Positions 1 through 11,300 of a stretch of 64,000 nt of DNA are shown here, one piece after another (positions within the stretch are counted from its first letter, which is position 1; every line of letters begins with the position of its first letter). The DNA comes from Agapetus fuscipes (lineage: Eukaryota; Arthropoda; Insecta; Trichoptera; Glossosomatidae), in assembly GCA_951799405.1 (NCBI GenBank), contig OX637339.1, forward strand, positions 4,216,001-4,280,000, written 5' to 3'. A program made the position numbers and the translations under genes. Under the pieces are notes generated by a model that was not told where the DNA came from, searched no databases, and saw only the letters and a list, made by a program, of their open reading frames with translations.

Positions 1-1442
1 CAAAACACATTTTGTAAAATTATCCTTCTTTGTTTGTCCAGTCCTTATCCATCTATCTATTGTAAAAAAGTGTACCCTTTAACGTATTTTTAATTTATTC
101 AAATAAAAATTGGTCCATCTTACAAAAATACACTAAATACATATTCTAAATAAAACAACTTAATTAATTTTTGAAGTACGCAGACACATATTTGTATCAA
201 TACACAAACATCACTGCTTTTCAAATATGGCCGATTATGATACACTTGTCACATCTTGTGTATGTAGTACTGTGACAAACTGTACAATTGTGTGGAATTA
301 GGCAGGATGGACTTTCAGAATTGAATTAATGTCTTGTGTAACTTTATTGATGAATCAGCACATATTTGTTTGTGAAGAGCAGCGTATACGTTTTTATACT
401 TTCTTGTTAACATGCTATGTTAGTATACGAAATGTTTCCACTTATGATTTTAAATATACTAGAAATACTGATGTATAAATAATTTGTGAAAATAAATACA
501 TACGTGATAAACCATCTTCTTGTTTATTGTTTATTCTGAAATGTATCTGCCTCCACCCAGTACATGCTTCTGTCTTAGGCTCGGTACTTTCAACGTTAAC
601 ATAGCGACTTAATATTGAATGAAAAGGACGCACTTATGTCAATTGTGTGGATAGTTTTTATTATCAGTATAGTCATATAAGCTAACGTTGAAAATACCGG
701 GCCTTAATGTAGGAGCTCATGACTCCTTTGCTGATGTAAATAAATGGTTTATGATTATGTGACTAAAATAAAAATGGTGCGTTGAACTTATTGGTTAACT
801 TCTTATATAGATAATTATTAAGTTAGGAGATAAATGCATCAATCTTGCAACAACTCTGGGTCGTGGGTTTCCTGTCAACTCAGTCCATAAGACAAATCCT
901 CCAACGGACTCTAAACATCTTTTGCCCGAATGTTATATAAACAAATATATTCTTTTCTTCTCGGTGGGCAAACATTACAGCTGTATCTGAGTAGGATCCT
1001 TGGAAACCAATAACAAAATGTTAGACTTGGCTCTTGCACTGCAACCGTGTGACGTCGCAACTTTTGTTTCTTTTTTTAATGTGCGGACCTCATTCTTGTA
1101 CTTCAATTAACCTTGCAAAGTTTTCAATAGTTAAAGCCTGGAGAGTGACAGATAAATTTAATAAAATACAGATAAAACAACTCAATTAACTGATAAGGTG
1201 AAGGAGATCGCAAACCTCCATTATGGGAGCTTTAAAAGTGACTCCAGAGTATCGACCAAAGGTGGAAATCATCATATTGATGGAATTATCCAAGGTCGTA
1301 GAAGAATCCAACTGAGCAATAGCATTATTAATGATAGAAATCGTTTTCAACTATTAGAGAAAATTATATGCCTTTTTTTTTGACGAAACAGATTCAATCT
1401 TACTCTTTTACACAAAAACTAGGAATGAAAGGAAAAGTGATT
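1..1442. other. Gene-free stretch beyond the 3' end of the xylose isomerase-like gene
   Basis: I see no credible coding region here. The open frames are short, AT-rich and match nothing I recognise. The only structured item is the MITE at 578-703. No clear AATAAA signal for the minus-strand gene ending at 1443 was found in the nearest 300 bases, so its 3' end is undefined. Confidence 0.5.
578..703. mobile_element. Short MITE with TTA target duplication, Harbinger-like ends
   Basis: Inverted ends: GGCTCGGTACTTTCAACGTT on the left and, reading inward from the right, GGCCCGGTATTTTCAACGTT. TTA lies directly outside both ends (575-577 and 704-706), the 3-bp TWA duplication typical of PIF/Harbinger. 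The ends resemble those of the complete Harbinger element at 51282-57394. A second right end lies at about 28998-29027. No coding capacity. Confidence 0.65.
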
Positions 1443-4400
1443 TTAGCTTCGGTAAATAAAATTGTGGAATGCTGCCTCCCAATGTTCTCTGCGACTTGAG
1501 ATGACGGTGTCTGGACACTGGCCTTGGTATTTTCTGAAATAAAAAGAAATGTAGTTATTTGAAAAGAACACCACAAAAAAAAACAAAATTTGAAACTGGA
1601 ATCCTTTTCTGTCAGGGTTACAGAAATAACTTCTAGTCAATGACAACACTATTTAAACATCTGTCAAATTTGAACAAAGAATGGTGTGGTACTGTAAAAT
1701 ACTTTTACGCCAACCACTTCATTTGAAGTGGGTGTTTCCCAGTTCCCGAGAGAGCTGGTACTCATTTATTGTGAAGGCTGAGTAAACCTTGCCGGTATTT
1801 TATATTGGGGTTTGAAATAAACACCGAAACGGGAAATCATTTCTGACACCCTCGGTGGGATTCGAACCCAAGCTCACAGCATGAAATGCAAGCACTCTAC
1901 CAACTGAACTATCGACCGGACCATCACGCAAAAAAAGTTTATTTGATCAAATCATTTGTTTATTTACCCTTTACAAGATTTAAAGAGCAAGGAAGAATAT
2001 CACTCTATTTATTTGTAAAAAAAGTATACAATTGGTTTCTGGAGCATTTTAATTTTTGTACTACAAAATTAAATGTACTACAACAGTCTAGGAGCGCCGT
2101 CATATATTATATTCTATACATTTTCGATTAACGCAATCGAGATGAGATTTATAAAATGTTTTATATTGGGGCACAGAAGATCACTACAAAATTCTGTTTA
2201 TATTTACCTCACTTGCTCCTCGCATTCCTCCAAGGTAGCTTCCCCATTGCTGAGACGAGATCCAAAACCACTGTAGTAAGTGATATACCGTTGCTATAAA
2301 AAAATCAACAATCAGTACAGTTGTGAACAGGCCCAGATTAAGATCTCTGTGTGCCCTGGTGGGGGTAAAAACTTGGGACCCCAAAAAAAAACATTTTTGC
2401 ATAAAGCAAAAGATACATACATTATTATCAAACACAAATTAATGTTCTTTGAGGCTTTTGCGACCAACCGAGCCCTTCAATAGATCTATGTTGAATTCTA
2501 AAATCTCCAAATTTGAATCTGTCTTGATTTGAATGAGATCCAGGCATTTGACATCTGTATCATTTTTTTGTCAAATGTGCGGATGTCATAGACAAGATCT
2601 TGTTAGAAAACTTTTGACACCAACGAGATAAGACTACAAGAAAAAGCATTGAGAAAAAGTAATTTTATGCACTCCACTGCTGGAGTCTTTTTGAGAAGAA
2701 GCTCAAGCCGGCAAACATGTGTAAAATGAGTATTTGCTTAAATATGTTACGAATGTATAGGTTCATGCCTGCGTGTTTTCGTGATTGTGTGCCTACATAA
2801 CATGTTTACTTGCTGTGTATGTGTGTGAGTGTAGACGTGAGTGTTTGACACTTGAACTGTTGGTACTTCTGGTACTCTCTGGAAATATCCATTCTAGACG
2901 TGTCTAGTCAATTCAGGAACACGCAAGAATACGCCTTGGTCACATATAAATATACGCTGCAGTGAACCATATTATGTAATTGACTTGTTAAAAATAAATA
3001 CTGTCAAATAAATATAACTGCAATTTTATATAAAGTGAACCTGAAATAAAATCATATCAACAAGTTACCTGAACATTTTTGGAGAAGGTCTGATCTGCTA
3101 GCATCTTGGCTGCTATCCTCAATCCCTTGGCCAGAGTGTCTATGTGACTGATGTAGGTGATGAACATGTCCCGGGTGTCCACAGACTCCCTGCCCGGCGC
3201 CACCCTCAAGCTGGTGCCCCCGGGCTGCAAGCCACCCTGCCAAGTAAAACCATCACTCATTTATAACTTACAAAACAACAGGCTTGCAGTAAATACAATC
3301 CCATAGTGGTTAGATGTAATAAAAATTATGATTCCGTTTCCTCAAGCTGTAAGTGGTGATATATAGTATGAAATGGAGGTGCAGGGTCATAATAACACAA
3401 TTCTTGAAAATTACTAGGCAAAAAAGTATTTGAAAAGAGATCTAATATTTAAATTTTCAATTTGCGAAATATTTCAGCAGAAACTTTGTAGAACTCCATT
3501 TTAAGAGATCAGACAGTGGAAATTACAGGATTTTATGTATTTACCTGCTCGAGGATATTCTTCATCATCAGAGTGGCATCTTTAATATTCAATGTTTCTT
3601 TTTGTGAGATCTCAACCATGCCGGCTGCATTATACCTGAAAGTATAACATTTAGAGATGAGCAGAATATGATTCAATACAATAATTAAACTCCAGTTAAA
3701 ATGGGGGTTTCCCAGCTCCCAAGGGGGTTAGTTCTCATTTTTCACTGAACTTCTTCAGTCAAAGTCAACATTAAATAAGTCACATTTGACCCCTTTGAAG
3801 ACAGCCCAGCAAGAAGTTGCACTATTTGTACATCTCAGTTATTTAATGAGTTACATTATGTAGATACATACATAAAAATAATAGGGAAATTCGGGACATG
3901 ACATCCTTGACTAATAGGTTGGTATGAGGCTAATTCCCCATGCTGTAAAAACTGGGTTTACTTTTGCACATGCCCCCCCCGTTTCAGGAAAAGGCAGCAT
4001 GAGTTGCAAAGTTTATGTTCATGTGAAGTTTGGTTCATTTTGTATGTACACATGCAACATGTGTAAGCGCGACTTTACATGTGCCTGCTCATATTTTATG
4101 CATGCCCACAGCCTAAAGCCTTAAATTTCAGTATATCTTTGCAACTTAGATTATATATTATAGAGTTACAAAGTAATATTGTTTTACTAACGCTGTGCTC
4201 ATATAAAGCTGGTGTCCTGGTTGCACACACAGCTTATAATACCTCTCCAAATTATAGTGTTTTAAAAAGCAGAGTCCGCTCATGGAGTCCCAATTGTACG
4301 GATAAATTACCGCTTCATTCCTCATACTCCATATCTCACTATTCTTCAAGTTCCCATCGTTTAACCACTCATTGTAACTATCTGCTTGCGAGTAGGGTTT

Positions 4401-6857
4401 GAGAATCAATTGTCCCCTATAGCTTAGTCTCTCTTTAAAGTCTGAGGTCATCTTTAGTAAGCGAGCATAGTGCTTCATCTCTCGTTGGACATCAGTGTTT
4501 ATGATGGAGTTATAGCCTTCTCTAGCGTTCCGCATCATAAAGCATTCGGCGTTGAGTTTGTTGGCGAGCTCCATGCTCTTCTTCACCTGTTGAGCTGCTT
4601 GCATCATGATGTTGGAATCGTAACTTGAGCCAGCGCCCACTGCGTACCTAAAATTAAAAAATGAAATTATGTATAAATGAGGCCAGAGGCATCTCTATAC
4701 ACAATTTTTTTTTTTTTTTTTAACAATTTATGAAAGGTTTCAGGGGAAACTTTATAGAACTCCATTATATATTTTTTTAAATATGAAAAAAACCACTGTT
4801 TATATCTACTTATTTTTTTATTTGTTGAAAAAACAAGTAGTGAGTTTGAACAGTTTCGGCCTCTTGGCCATCTTCAGTTTATATGAAGTGTATTGAAGTT
4901 TATCTGAAGATGGCCAAGAGGCTGAAACCGGTGAAACTCACTATTTGTTTTTTTAAATAAATAAGTAGAACTAAACAGTGGTTTTTTTTTCATATTTAAA
5001 AAACAATTAAAATAAACTCAATCGGTTTGTCTAAGTTTTTTTTTTCTATTTGATGACGAATCGGAAGTCTAGTAGTGTATGGGTATGTATGAAAGCTTTC
5101 AAACAGTTTGTCTTGGTGTTGAATAGAAAAAAAACTTAAACAAACTGGGCAGAATGGTTGCAGAATGTGAAATGGCTGTCACAGTAAATGGCTTGTCTTA
5201 CTTGGGGCTTGAATGCAAGTCTGGAGCGATCCACAAAGGTTTCACCCCCGTTCTTTGCTGCAGATCTTGCAGGAACTCGGACATCTCGTCCATGTAAGCG
5301 CAGTTCTCTTCATAGGAATCCATCTCGGGGAACAGATCGCGATCAAACCCACTCCAGTGCTTGACGTTGAGCTTGGAGCAGAACTCAAAGCCAGCCTTGA
5401 TGTAGCGCTTGTAGTTTTCAATGCTCTGTGTGTGATCGTCCCAGGTCCTCTGAAATGTGGGTCTGCCATACATGTCATTGCCTGCATGAAAGAAACAAAT
5501 TTCAACATTGCATGAATGGACTTGGCACATTTTAAATATGGGGAAAAAAGATTGTCACTTGTCTGGGACAGGACAGTCATAACTTCAATATAATGTTATG
5601 TAAGTAGGTAGTTATAAAAAACATTGAAGCGCTAAGTATGTCTAATCTAATCTAATCTAACTTGCAAAGATATGTTACATTGGAGATTCACATTACATGC
5701 ATTCTCACAACCAGAGATGTACAAGTTCGCGCTTGCACATGCCGCATGTGAACCTACAACATAAAAACCAAATCTCAAATGGACATACACCCTGCAACTC
5801 TTGCCGTCCTTCCCTGAGACAGGGGTGACATTGGCAAAGTGAAATGTACCTACTGCGTTTAGCATATAGCATATCTGTCGACTGAATATGTTACACAATG
5901 CTGTAAAATCGGCACATTGATCAGCATAAAAGATCTTTTTAAGTTGGTTGAAAGAGTCTTTTATGATGCTTGATGCATAAGCATAGAAATGACCACTTCT
6001 GTGATTCCATTTAGTTATCTGATTTTTTAACAAAAACCCATTGACATAATGCAAAAACCTACAGAAGAGGACGGCTGTAGTGTACAGGAGGATCTGGTGG
6101 CTCAGTATTTGGGAGGCCAAGGCTCAATTTGATGGAATTGTGAATATATATTTTTGTAACATCTGTTTACGTACCAATAGACCTAAAGGCGGTGAATGAC
6201 ACGGAGGGCTTGATCCAGTCCTCCATGGTTCTGCCGTGGATCCTCTCCCCGGCATTGTAGTAGCGGTAACATAGAGTATCCTCACACGGCAGATTGTCGC
6301 CCTTGAACTCTATTTTCCCAATACCTATTCACAAGGATATTCACACATTATTCAAACATTCAATGTGTGAAATGAGGAAAAATCAAGGTCAGTGAATTGA
6401 GTGAAATCAGTGAAAATCAAGATGATGAGTGAAATGAGTGAGAATCAAGATACAATACTCTTGTTTAATAAGTTACAAAGATAAATCAACATTAAGATTC
6501 ATATTAAATGCATGTAAGTTCATGCTTTTACATGCTGTACATGCACTTACAAAATGAAATAAAGATGATGAAAATGCATATTCACATACTGTGTTGCTGC
6601 CTTTAATTGAAGTACGGGTGACAGTACGGGTGGACAAACTCATACCAGTTGAATTTTGAGAAAAAAGTAATTGAAACATATAGTTTAAAATTGATCTGTA
6701 TACATATTTTTGTAATTAGAAAAAAATATTTTTCCTCAAAAAATAAATTACAATTTAAAAAGCACATACCTGGGAAATACTCATTGATTTCCGTCGTCTT
6801 CACAGGTTCCCTCGCCACCTTCTGTCGTTTGTTGGCCACTTGAGAATAAGCTGCCAT
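1443..6857 (-). CDS. Xylose isomerase-family protein, probable pseudoenzyme (469 aa, 8 exons)
   Basis: Exons in order: 6857-6770, 6324-6175, 5481-5202, 4647-4192, 3635-3545, 3236-3069, 2293-2208, 1533-1443. All junctions are GT-AG and the phases join into one 469-codon frame, close to the family's 440-480. Family matches: RYYNAGERIHGRTMEDW (N-terminal region), FQRTWDD, GFDRDLFPEM, NAREGYNSIINTD, the GGLQPGG and RRES-like RESVDTRDMF segment, DTLAKGLRIA and the C-terminal SSRREHWEAAFHN. The family converts xylose to xylulose using two divalent metals. Here the catalytic His position is Phe, and the metal ligands in the IEPKP, NIE..H, IDAN, GWDTD and FDAK motifs are replaced or deleted; only one Asp of the FHDxD motif remains. 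About 25 residues are inserted after LILKP. ATG 6857 is chosen because it is the first in-frame ATG and has an AAAATGG context. The family call is secure; isomerase activity is doubtful. Confidence 0.88.
1700..1925 (-). repeat. tRNA-derived SINE, family B (tRNA-like head at right)
   Basis: On the minus strand it begins with a box A-like TAGTTCAGTTGGTAGAGTGC and carries a box B GGTTCGAATCCC. The body matches the copies at 42827-43181, 56101-56399 and 63016-63412, including the GAAGTGGTTGGCGTAA segment. It lies in the last intron region of the xylose isomerase-like gene and is a mobile copy, not a tRNA gene: there is no cloverleaf beyond the head. Confidence 0.75.
2329..2385 (+). repeat. Fragment of the hAT-type MITE seen whole at 35076
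   Basis: Begins CAGGCCCAGATTAA and continues with a CCCTGGTG...AACTTGGG segment matching the left arm of the element at 35076-35491. It sits 36 bases upstream (in gene orientation) of exon 7 of the minus-strand gene, inside the intron. The right end is absent. Confidence 0.5.
3904..4153 (+). repeat. LINE 3'-tail repeat, family A
   Basis: Degraded copy of the window's commonest repeat. It starts at TCCTTGAC, has the GGTTGGTATG and CTGTAAAAA segments and the CATGTGTAAGCGCGA block, and ends in GCAACTTAGATTATA. It lies between exons 4 and 5 of the xylose isomerase-like gene. See 37843-38256 for evidence that this is a LINE 3' end. Confidence 0.7.
4774..5004. repeat. Snap-back palindromic MITE
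   Basis: The left arm TTTAAATATGAAAA, ACCACTGTTT and ACAAGTAGTGAGTTT is mirrored by AAACTCACT, AAACAGTGGTTT and TCATATTTAAA on the right. Around the centre both arms carry CTGAAGATGGCC followed by AAGAGGC and GAAAC, the hammerhead-like arrangement discussed in the findings. It lies in the intron between exons 3 and 4 of the xylose isomerase-like gene. Confidence 0.75.
5020..5158. repeat. MITE family M copy
   Basis: Shares the core TATGAAAGCTTTCA, the AACAGTTTGTC segment and the GGGCAGAATG end with copies at 10191-10344, 30435-30616 and 59766-59937. Intronic, non-coding. Confidence 0.55.
5639..5845 (-). repeat. LINE 3'-tail repeat, family A
   Basis: Minus-strand copy that begins, as written on the plus strand, with a run of TCTAATCTAATC units and TTGCAAAGATATG. 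It runs through TGCCGCATGTG, ends at GACATTGGCAAAGTGAA and lacks the final 40-50 bases of the consensus. Confidence 0.75.
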
Positions 6858-8328
6858 TTTCAAGACTGGCAACACCAAAAGAACAATCTGTCCAATTCAA
6901 ATATTGAAATGGAAATGGTGTCATTAATGGTGTCTCAGTGCCTTTATAAAGTAATTCTGACCTATATAACATATTATACTTTCAAGAAAACAATAAAAAC
7001 CTGTTATGTAACAATCCCATTGTGTATTTCTTTTGATGTAATTCTATCTTTTAGAGTTTTTAGGTCAACACCATGGGAACTCATCTTACATAACAAAACT
7101 ATGTTATAAGGTGTATTTTATTACTTGACTGTTTTAATTGGCGCCGTTTCCTGACATTGTCACTCAATCGGTTGTGTATAAGGGCTTCCACTCTTTATAT
7201 TCTGGTGCAATCTTGAATGTTGTCATGTCGACTGCTCCAAGGAAGACAGCACTAAGTCAAAAAAGATAGTTTTGCAGGAAAGCCAATTGAATGTTATTTA
7301 TTCCATGGAGTACAATGCATAAACTATTTTCTACATTAATTTATTAACGAATTGAAAAGAGATTTAAAAGAGACACGGCTGTCATCTTGGAATGAAGATA
7401 ATGATTTGTTACCTTCAGAAATGGAAATAACTCAAAAACCTAGATTTCGGAGTTACTTCCTTCTTCCTTGGAGCAATCGATGTAATCTTCCTTTGATCCA
7501 CTCTTCAGCCTTCAATCTTACCCTGTATGATCAGATGGAGCAATTGACATTTTTTCCCTCAAAATGATGTTGGTTCCTAATTTGATTTTCTCAATAGAAA
7601 CCTGGCCGTGTTACATCAACTTTTTTTGTCTATGTCAAAAGTGACGACCTCATTGTAAGGACACTTCTATGTACTTTTATTTCTTTTTATAACCCACTTA
7701 TTACTCCACTGTCAGGTTAGGTTAGGTTAGATGTCAGATGCCGACATCCTTCAATTTTATTCTTAAACATTGTAACATCTAGGAACATCAGTTAGTTTTG
7801 GTTTTTAATGCAACACTTCTTCAGTTTTTTATTTTTAAAATCAACATCAAAAAGGTCATGGTCTTTCAAATAAAACAATTTATTTCATTAAATTTCATTA
7901 ACATATAAAACATTTTATGTCCATGGTAAAAATATTATTTCTTACTTTATTTTCTTTAGTAATAATACTAGAGCCACTGAATACAGTGTTGGGTATAATA
8001 GGAGTTCTGGCTTTTTCATAGAATTTAACACTAATGCATAAGTAGTTAAGGGTGTGTGCTGTTTGCACGCTCACATCACAAATACAAATCCAAATAGCAA
8101 ATCTTGTGAAGGAGCCTTTAAAAGCCAAGACTCTACTTTCCCCCGTAAACAACAATCCGACGAACACTTCCCTTAGGCCTCACTAGCACTTAAATGGTTT
8201 TTATTGATTCACCATAACCATAATTAAAACCATTCTAAGCGCTAGTGAGACCTAAGGGAAATGTAAGTAAGATTGGTGAATACGGGGGTTAGCACACTGT
8301 AGAATAATTAAAGATAAAGAGGCATCTG
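6858..8328. other. Intergenic region between the xylose isomerase-like and CDKAL1-like genes
   Basis: It contains the putative promoter of the minus-strand gene starting at 6857 and the 3' flank of the CDKAL1-like gene ending at 8329. No convincing ORF or TATA box was identified. The inverted-repeat hairpin at 8140-8288 is the only structured piece. TTTATT occurs at 8200-8205 and near 7880 (AATAAA on the minus strand), so either could end the CDKAL1-like transcript. Confidence 0.45.
8140..8288. repeat. Inverted-repeat hairpin just past the CDKAL1-like stop codon
   Basis: CCCCCGTA at the left and TACGGGGG at the right close a hairpin whose stem includes CTTCCCTTAGGCCTCACTAG against CTAGTGAGACCTAAGGGAA, with AAATGGTTTTTA against TAAAACCATT near the loop. 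It starts 41 bases beyond the minus-strand stop codon, so it probably lies in the 3' UTR. It is most likely a small MITE. Confidence 0.65.
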
Positions 8329-11300
8329 TTAAAATTTTAAAACAATTCTTAAAATCAACGCTAAGCAGATCATAAAAAACGCAAACTTCATTGCTATGCT
8401 CCTAAAATCAAAGCCATTCACTTCATCCGCAGACTTGAATCCTGAAACCTGTCCTTGATCCAAAGGAGGTCGAATACCGGGAGAATGCAGAGAACTTTCA
8501 ATGGGTTCCCCAAACAAGCAAAACTTTGACACTTTGTAAATGTGTACATTCACCAATTTCCCCATGTAATCTTTGTTTTTTGGTATCAACACTTGTTCAT
8601 AATATATATTATGAGCGACATAGTATTGTTTATCGTGTGATATATCTGTAACAAGGACTTCTTGTGTTTGGTTGATCTTGTGGTCGTATGTCCTGTATGA
8701 GTTGAACAAGTCTGTCAATTGTTTGGTTCTCTTTTTGACGTCTTGTGCTGGTATGCGCGGCATGTTGGCGGCCGGGGTGCCGGGTCGAGGGAAGAATTGG
8801 TTGATGAACAGACTCGGGAATTGATACTCTGAACACAGCTTCATGGTGTCTTCAAAATCTTTGGACGTTTCAGTGGGAAAACCGCAAATGATGTCAGTCG
8901 CTATTGTCATTCCAGAAACACTAAAAATAAATAAAAAGTATTTGATTGATTATTATTGCACCACATGAATTGACATACACAAAATTGTGACTTTTTCCAG
9001 TAATCTAATTTATTGACGGACTAAAATAATTTATATTTTAAATTATCACTCTCACTTCCCCTAGCGGAATGGCGACAGAGTTACAGTTACAGTTACAGTT
9101 ACTTCCATGGTGATACATCCATCCATAGTAGTGACAGCCTATAATACTTGTATACAAATATGTTTAAAAAAATATTTTCACAAATAAAAAAGCCAGTTTA
9201 CCTTTTTCGTAGAAAGTCAACGACATTCTTAAATTCAGCCACCGAGTATTCTCGTTTCATGTCTGACAACACTTGATCACTTCCTGACTGTACTGGGACG
9301 TGGAGGAACCTAGAATATAGATACATAATCAATTATTTAAAACATTTACAATTACAGACATGTATCACGGGCAAGCTTTTCTTACAGGCAAAGGTAGACA
9401 ATATATAGTAAAATATAATTTAACCTCGAAATCTATATCTTTAACCTAAGCTGGATAAATATACATTTACAATGAAGATTCTATTTTAATGTGCGCCCAC
9501 AAGCAGACATGTCTAAGTTCGCAATTACACATGCTGCATGTGTACAAGCAAAATAAAAAACCCTAATTCCAAATGAGCATAAACCTTGCATCTCTTACTG
9601 ACCTTCCTTGAAACAAGGGTGACATTGGCAAAGTGAAGCATTTTTTATAGTACAGCCATAGTACGAGTAGCCAGTCAGCCTCATATGTAACAACCTGTAA
9701 GTGAAGGAACTTAGAACTGATTGAACAAGGAACAAACAGAACAAGCAATCAATAATGAAATATTCATTTGCTCTTTCCCTAGCAGCCAGGTCATGTGGCA
9801 TCACAATTTAGTTGCCTATGGATTTTTTTTGGAAGTCCATCAGGGACAAGTTTTCCATACAGGCAAAGATAGGCGAAATATGGTAAAAATAAGTTAAGAA
9901 TGGATCGTAAAAATGTTGTAATTTGATCACAAATAACAGGTTTATTATGAAATATAACTTACTTATAAACTCTTGGATGTTGAAATATGACGGCCATTTT
10001 TTCCAGATGTTCTAGGATGTACGGAGGATTTGTCATTCCCAGTCGCAGCCTGCAGCCATCTGGGATGACTTTAACAAGAGCTTCAAGCAATTCTGGCAGA
10101 GATGTGCCAATGTCACGTCCATAAGTCCCTGGAACCAATAATAAATATATATTTGCAAAAGTAGTGTAATATTTTACAAAAATAACCTAAGGCTCGTTAC
10201 AGACTAGACGCATTCTACCCGGTTTGTCTATGCTCTGTCTTTGAATTAACAGTCTACTAGCGTATGGGGATGTATGAAAGCTTTCACAGAGTCTGTCCAA
10301 TTCATCGACAAATCAAGCAGAATGTGCCTAGTGTGAAAAGCGCCTAGCACTGCATTTACATTTGTCCACTGCGCCTCCTCCTGTGAATGCTCCTGCCACT
10401 GCCGGCGATGATGGGGATTTTTGTTATAGATATAATCTAAGTTGCAAAGATACATTACATTTAAGATTTTTTTAAATGCATTACCACAGGGAGACATGTA
10501 TAAGTTCGCACCCAACCTGCCGCAGGTCTTGTATCCTGCCGCCATTCCTCTAGGGGTGGCCGGTACCTCCACACAAGTGCCTCCACTTGACTCTGTCCTT
10601 GCATATTTTTTTCATCTCATCTAGTTTCATCACTCTTTTCATGCACGCTCTTCTCTTGTTTCCACTTGGTAAATTCCATTCATTCGCAATCTCACTTATC
10701 TGATCAATCCATTCTTTCCTAGGTCTTCCCCTTCCACACTTACCTATTACATGGTGCAGGTGAACCTACAATATAAGACTCATTACATTCTCCACAAAAA
10801 TAAATAAAACAGGAATTATGGTAAGCAGTCCAATTTTATTCTTCACTATCACAAAAAAAAATAGCTTGGAAATTTAATGAGCTATCAAAATTTCATGCAT
10901 GCAAAAACTGACCTGTATCTTCGCTGGTTAACCATATTTCGCAGACGCCCTCCTTGAAGGACTGCTCCGCTCTGGCCAGGATCTCTTCGGGAGGATAGCT
11001 GCCTAGCTCTCCGCGCGCATGCTTGGTCTTGCAGTAGGTGCACTGGTTAAGGCAGCCCGTGTTGATGGCAATGATCTCCACCAGGGGATTCTTCCGCACC
11101 TTGGGCAGCAGCAGAGAGGCACCGCCCGCTTTCTGGCCACAGTCATTTTTCTTCTTTCCAAATAGACGCACCGTGTGCCCTGAAAGATTAATAATAATAA
11201 AAAATATATTCTAGATGATTTTTTATGTTGTCCTGTACATATTTAAGACTCCATATAAAAACATCATTTATAAAATAAACAATAAATCGAGAAATCATTT

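Noticed and set aside
5213..5515. 100-codon plus-strand ORF
   Set aside because: Antisense shadow of exon 3 of the xylose isomerase-like gene.
6878..6878. Longer N-terminus for the xylose isomerase-like protein (seven extra residues)
   Set aside because: The upstream codon is TTG, not ATG; 6857 is the first ATG in frame.
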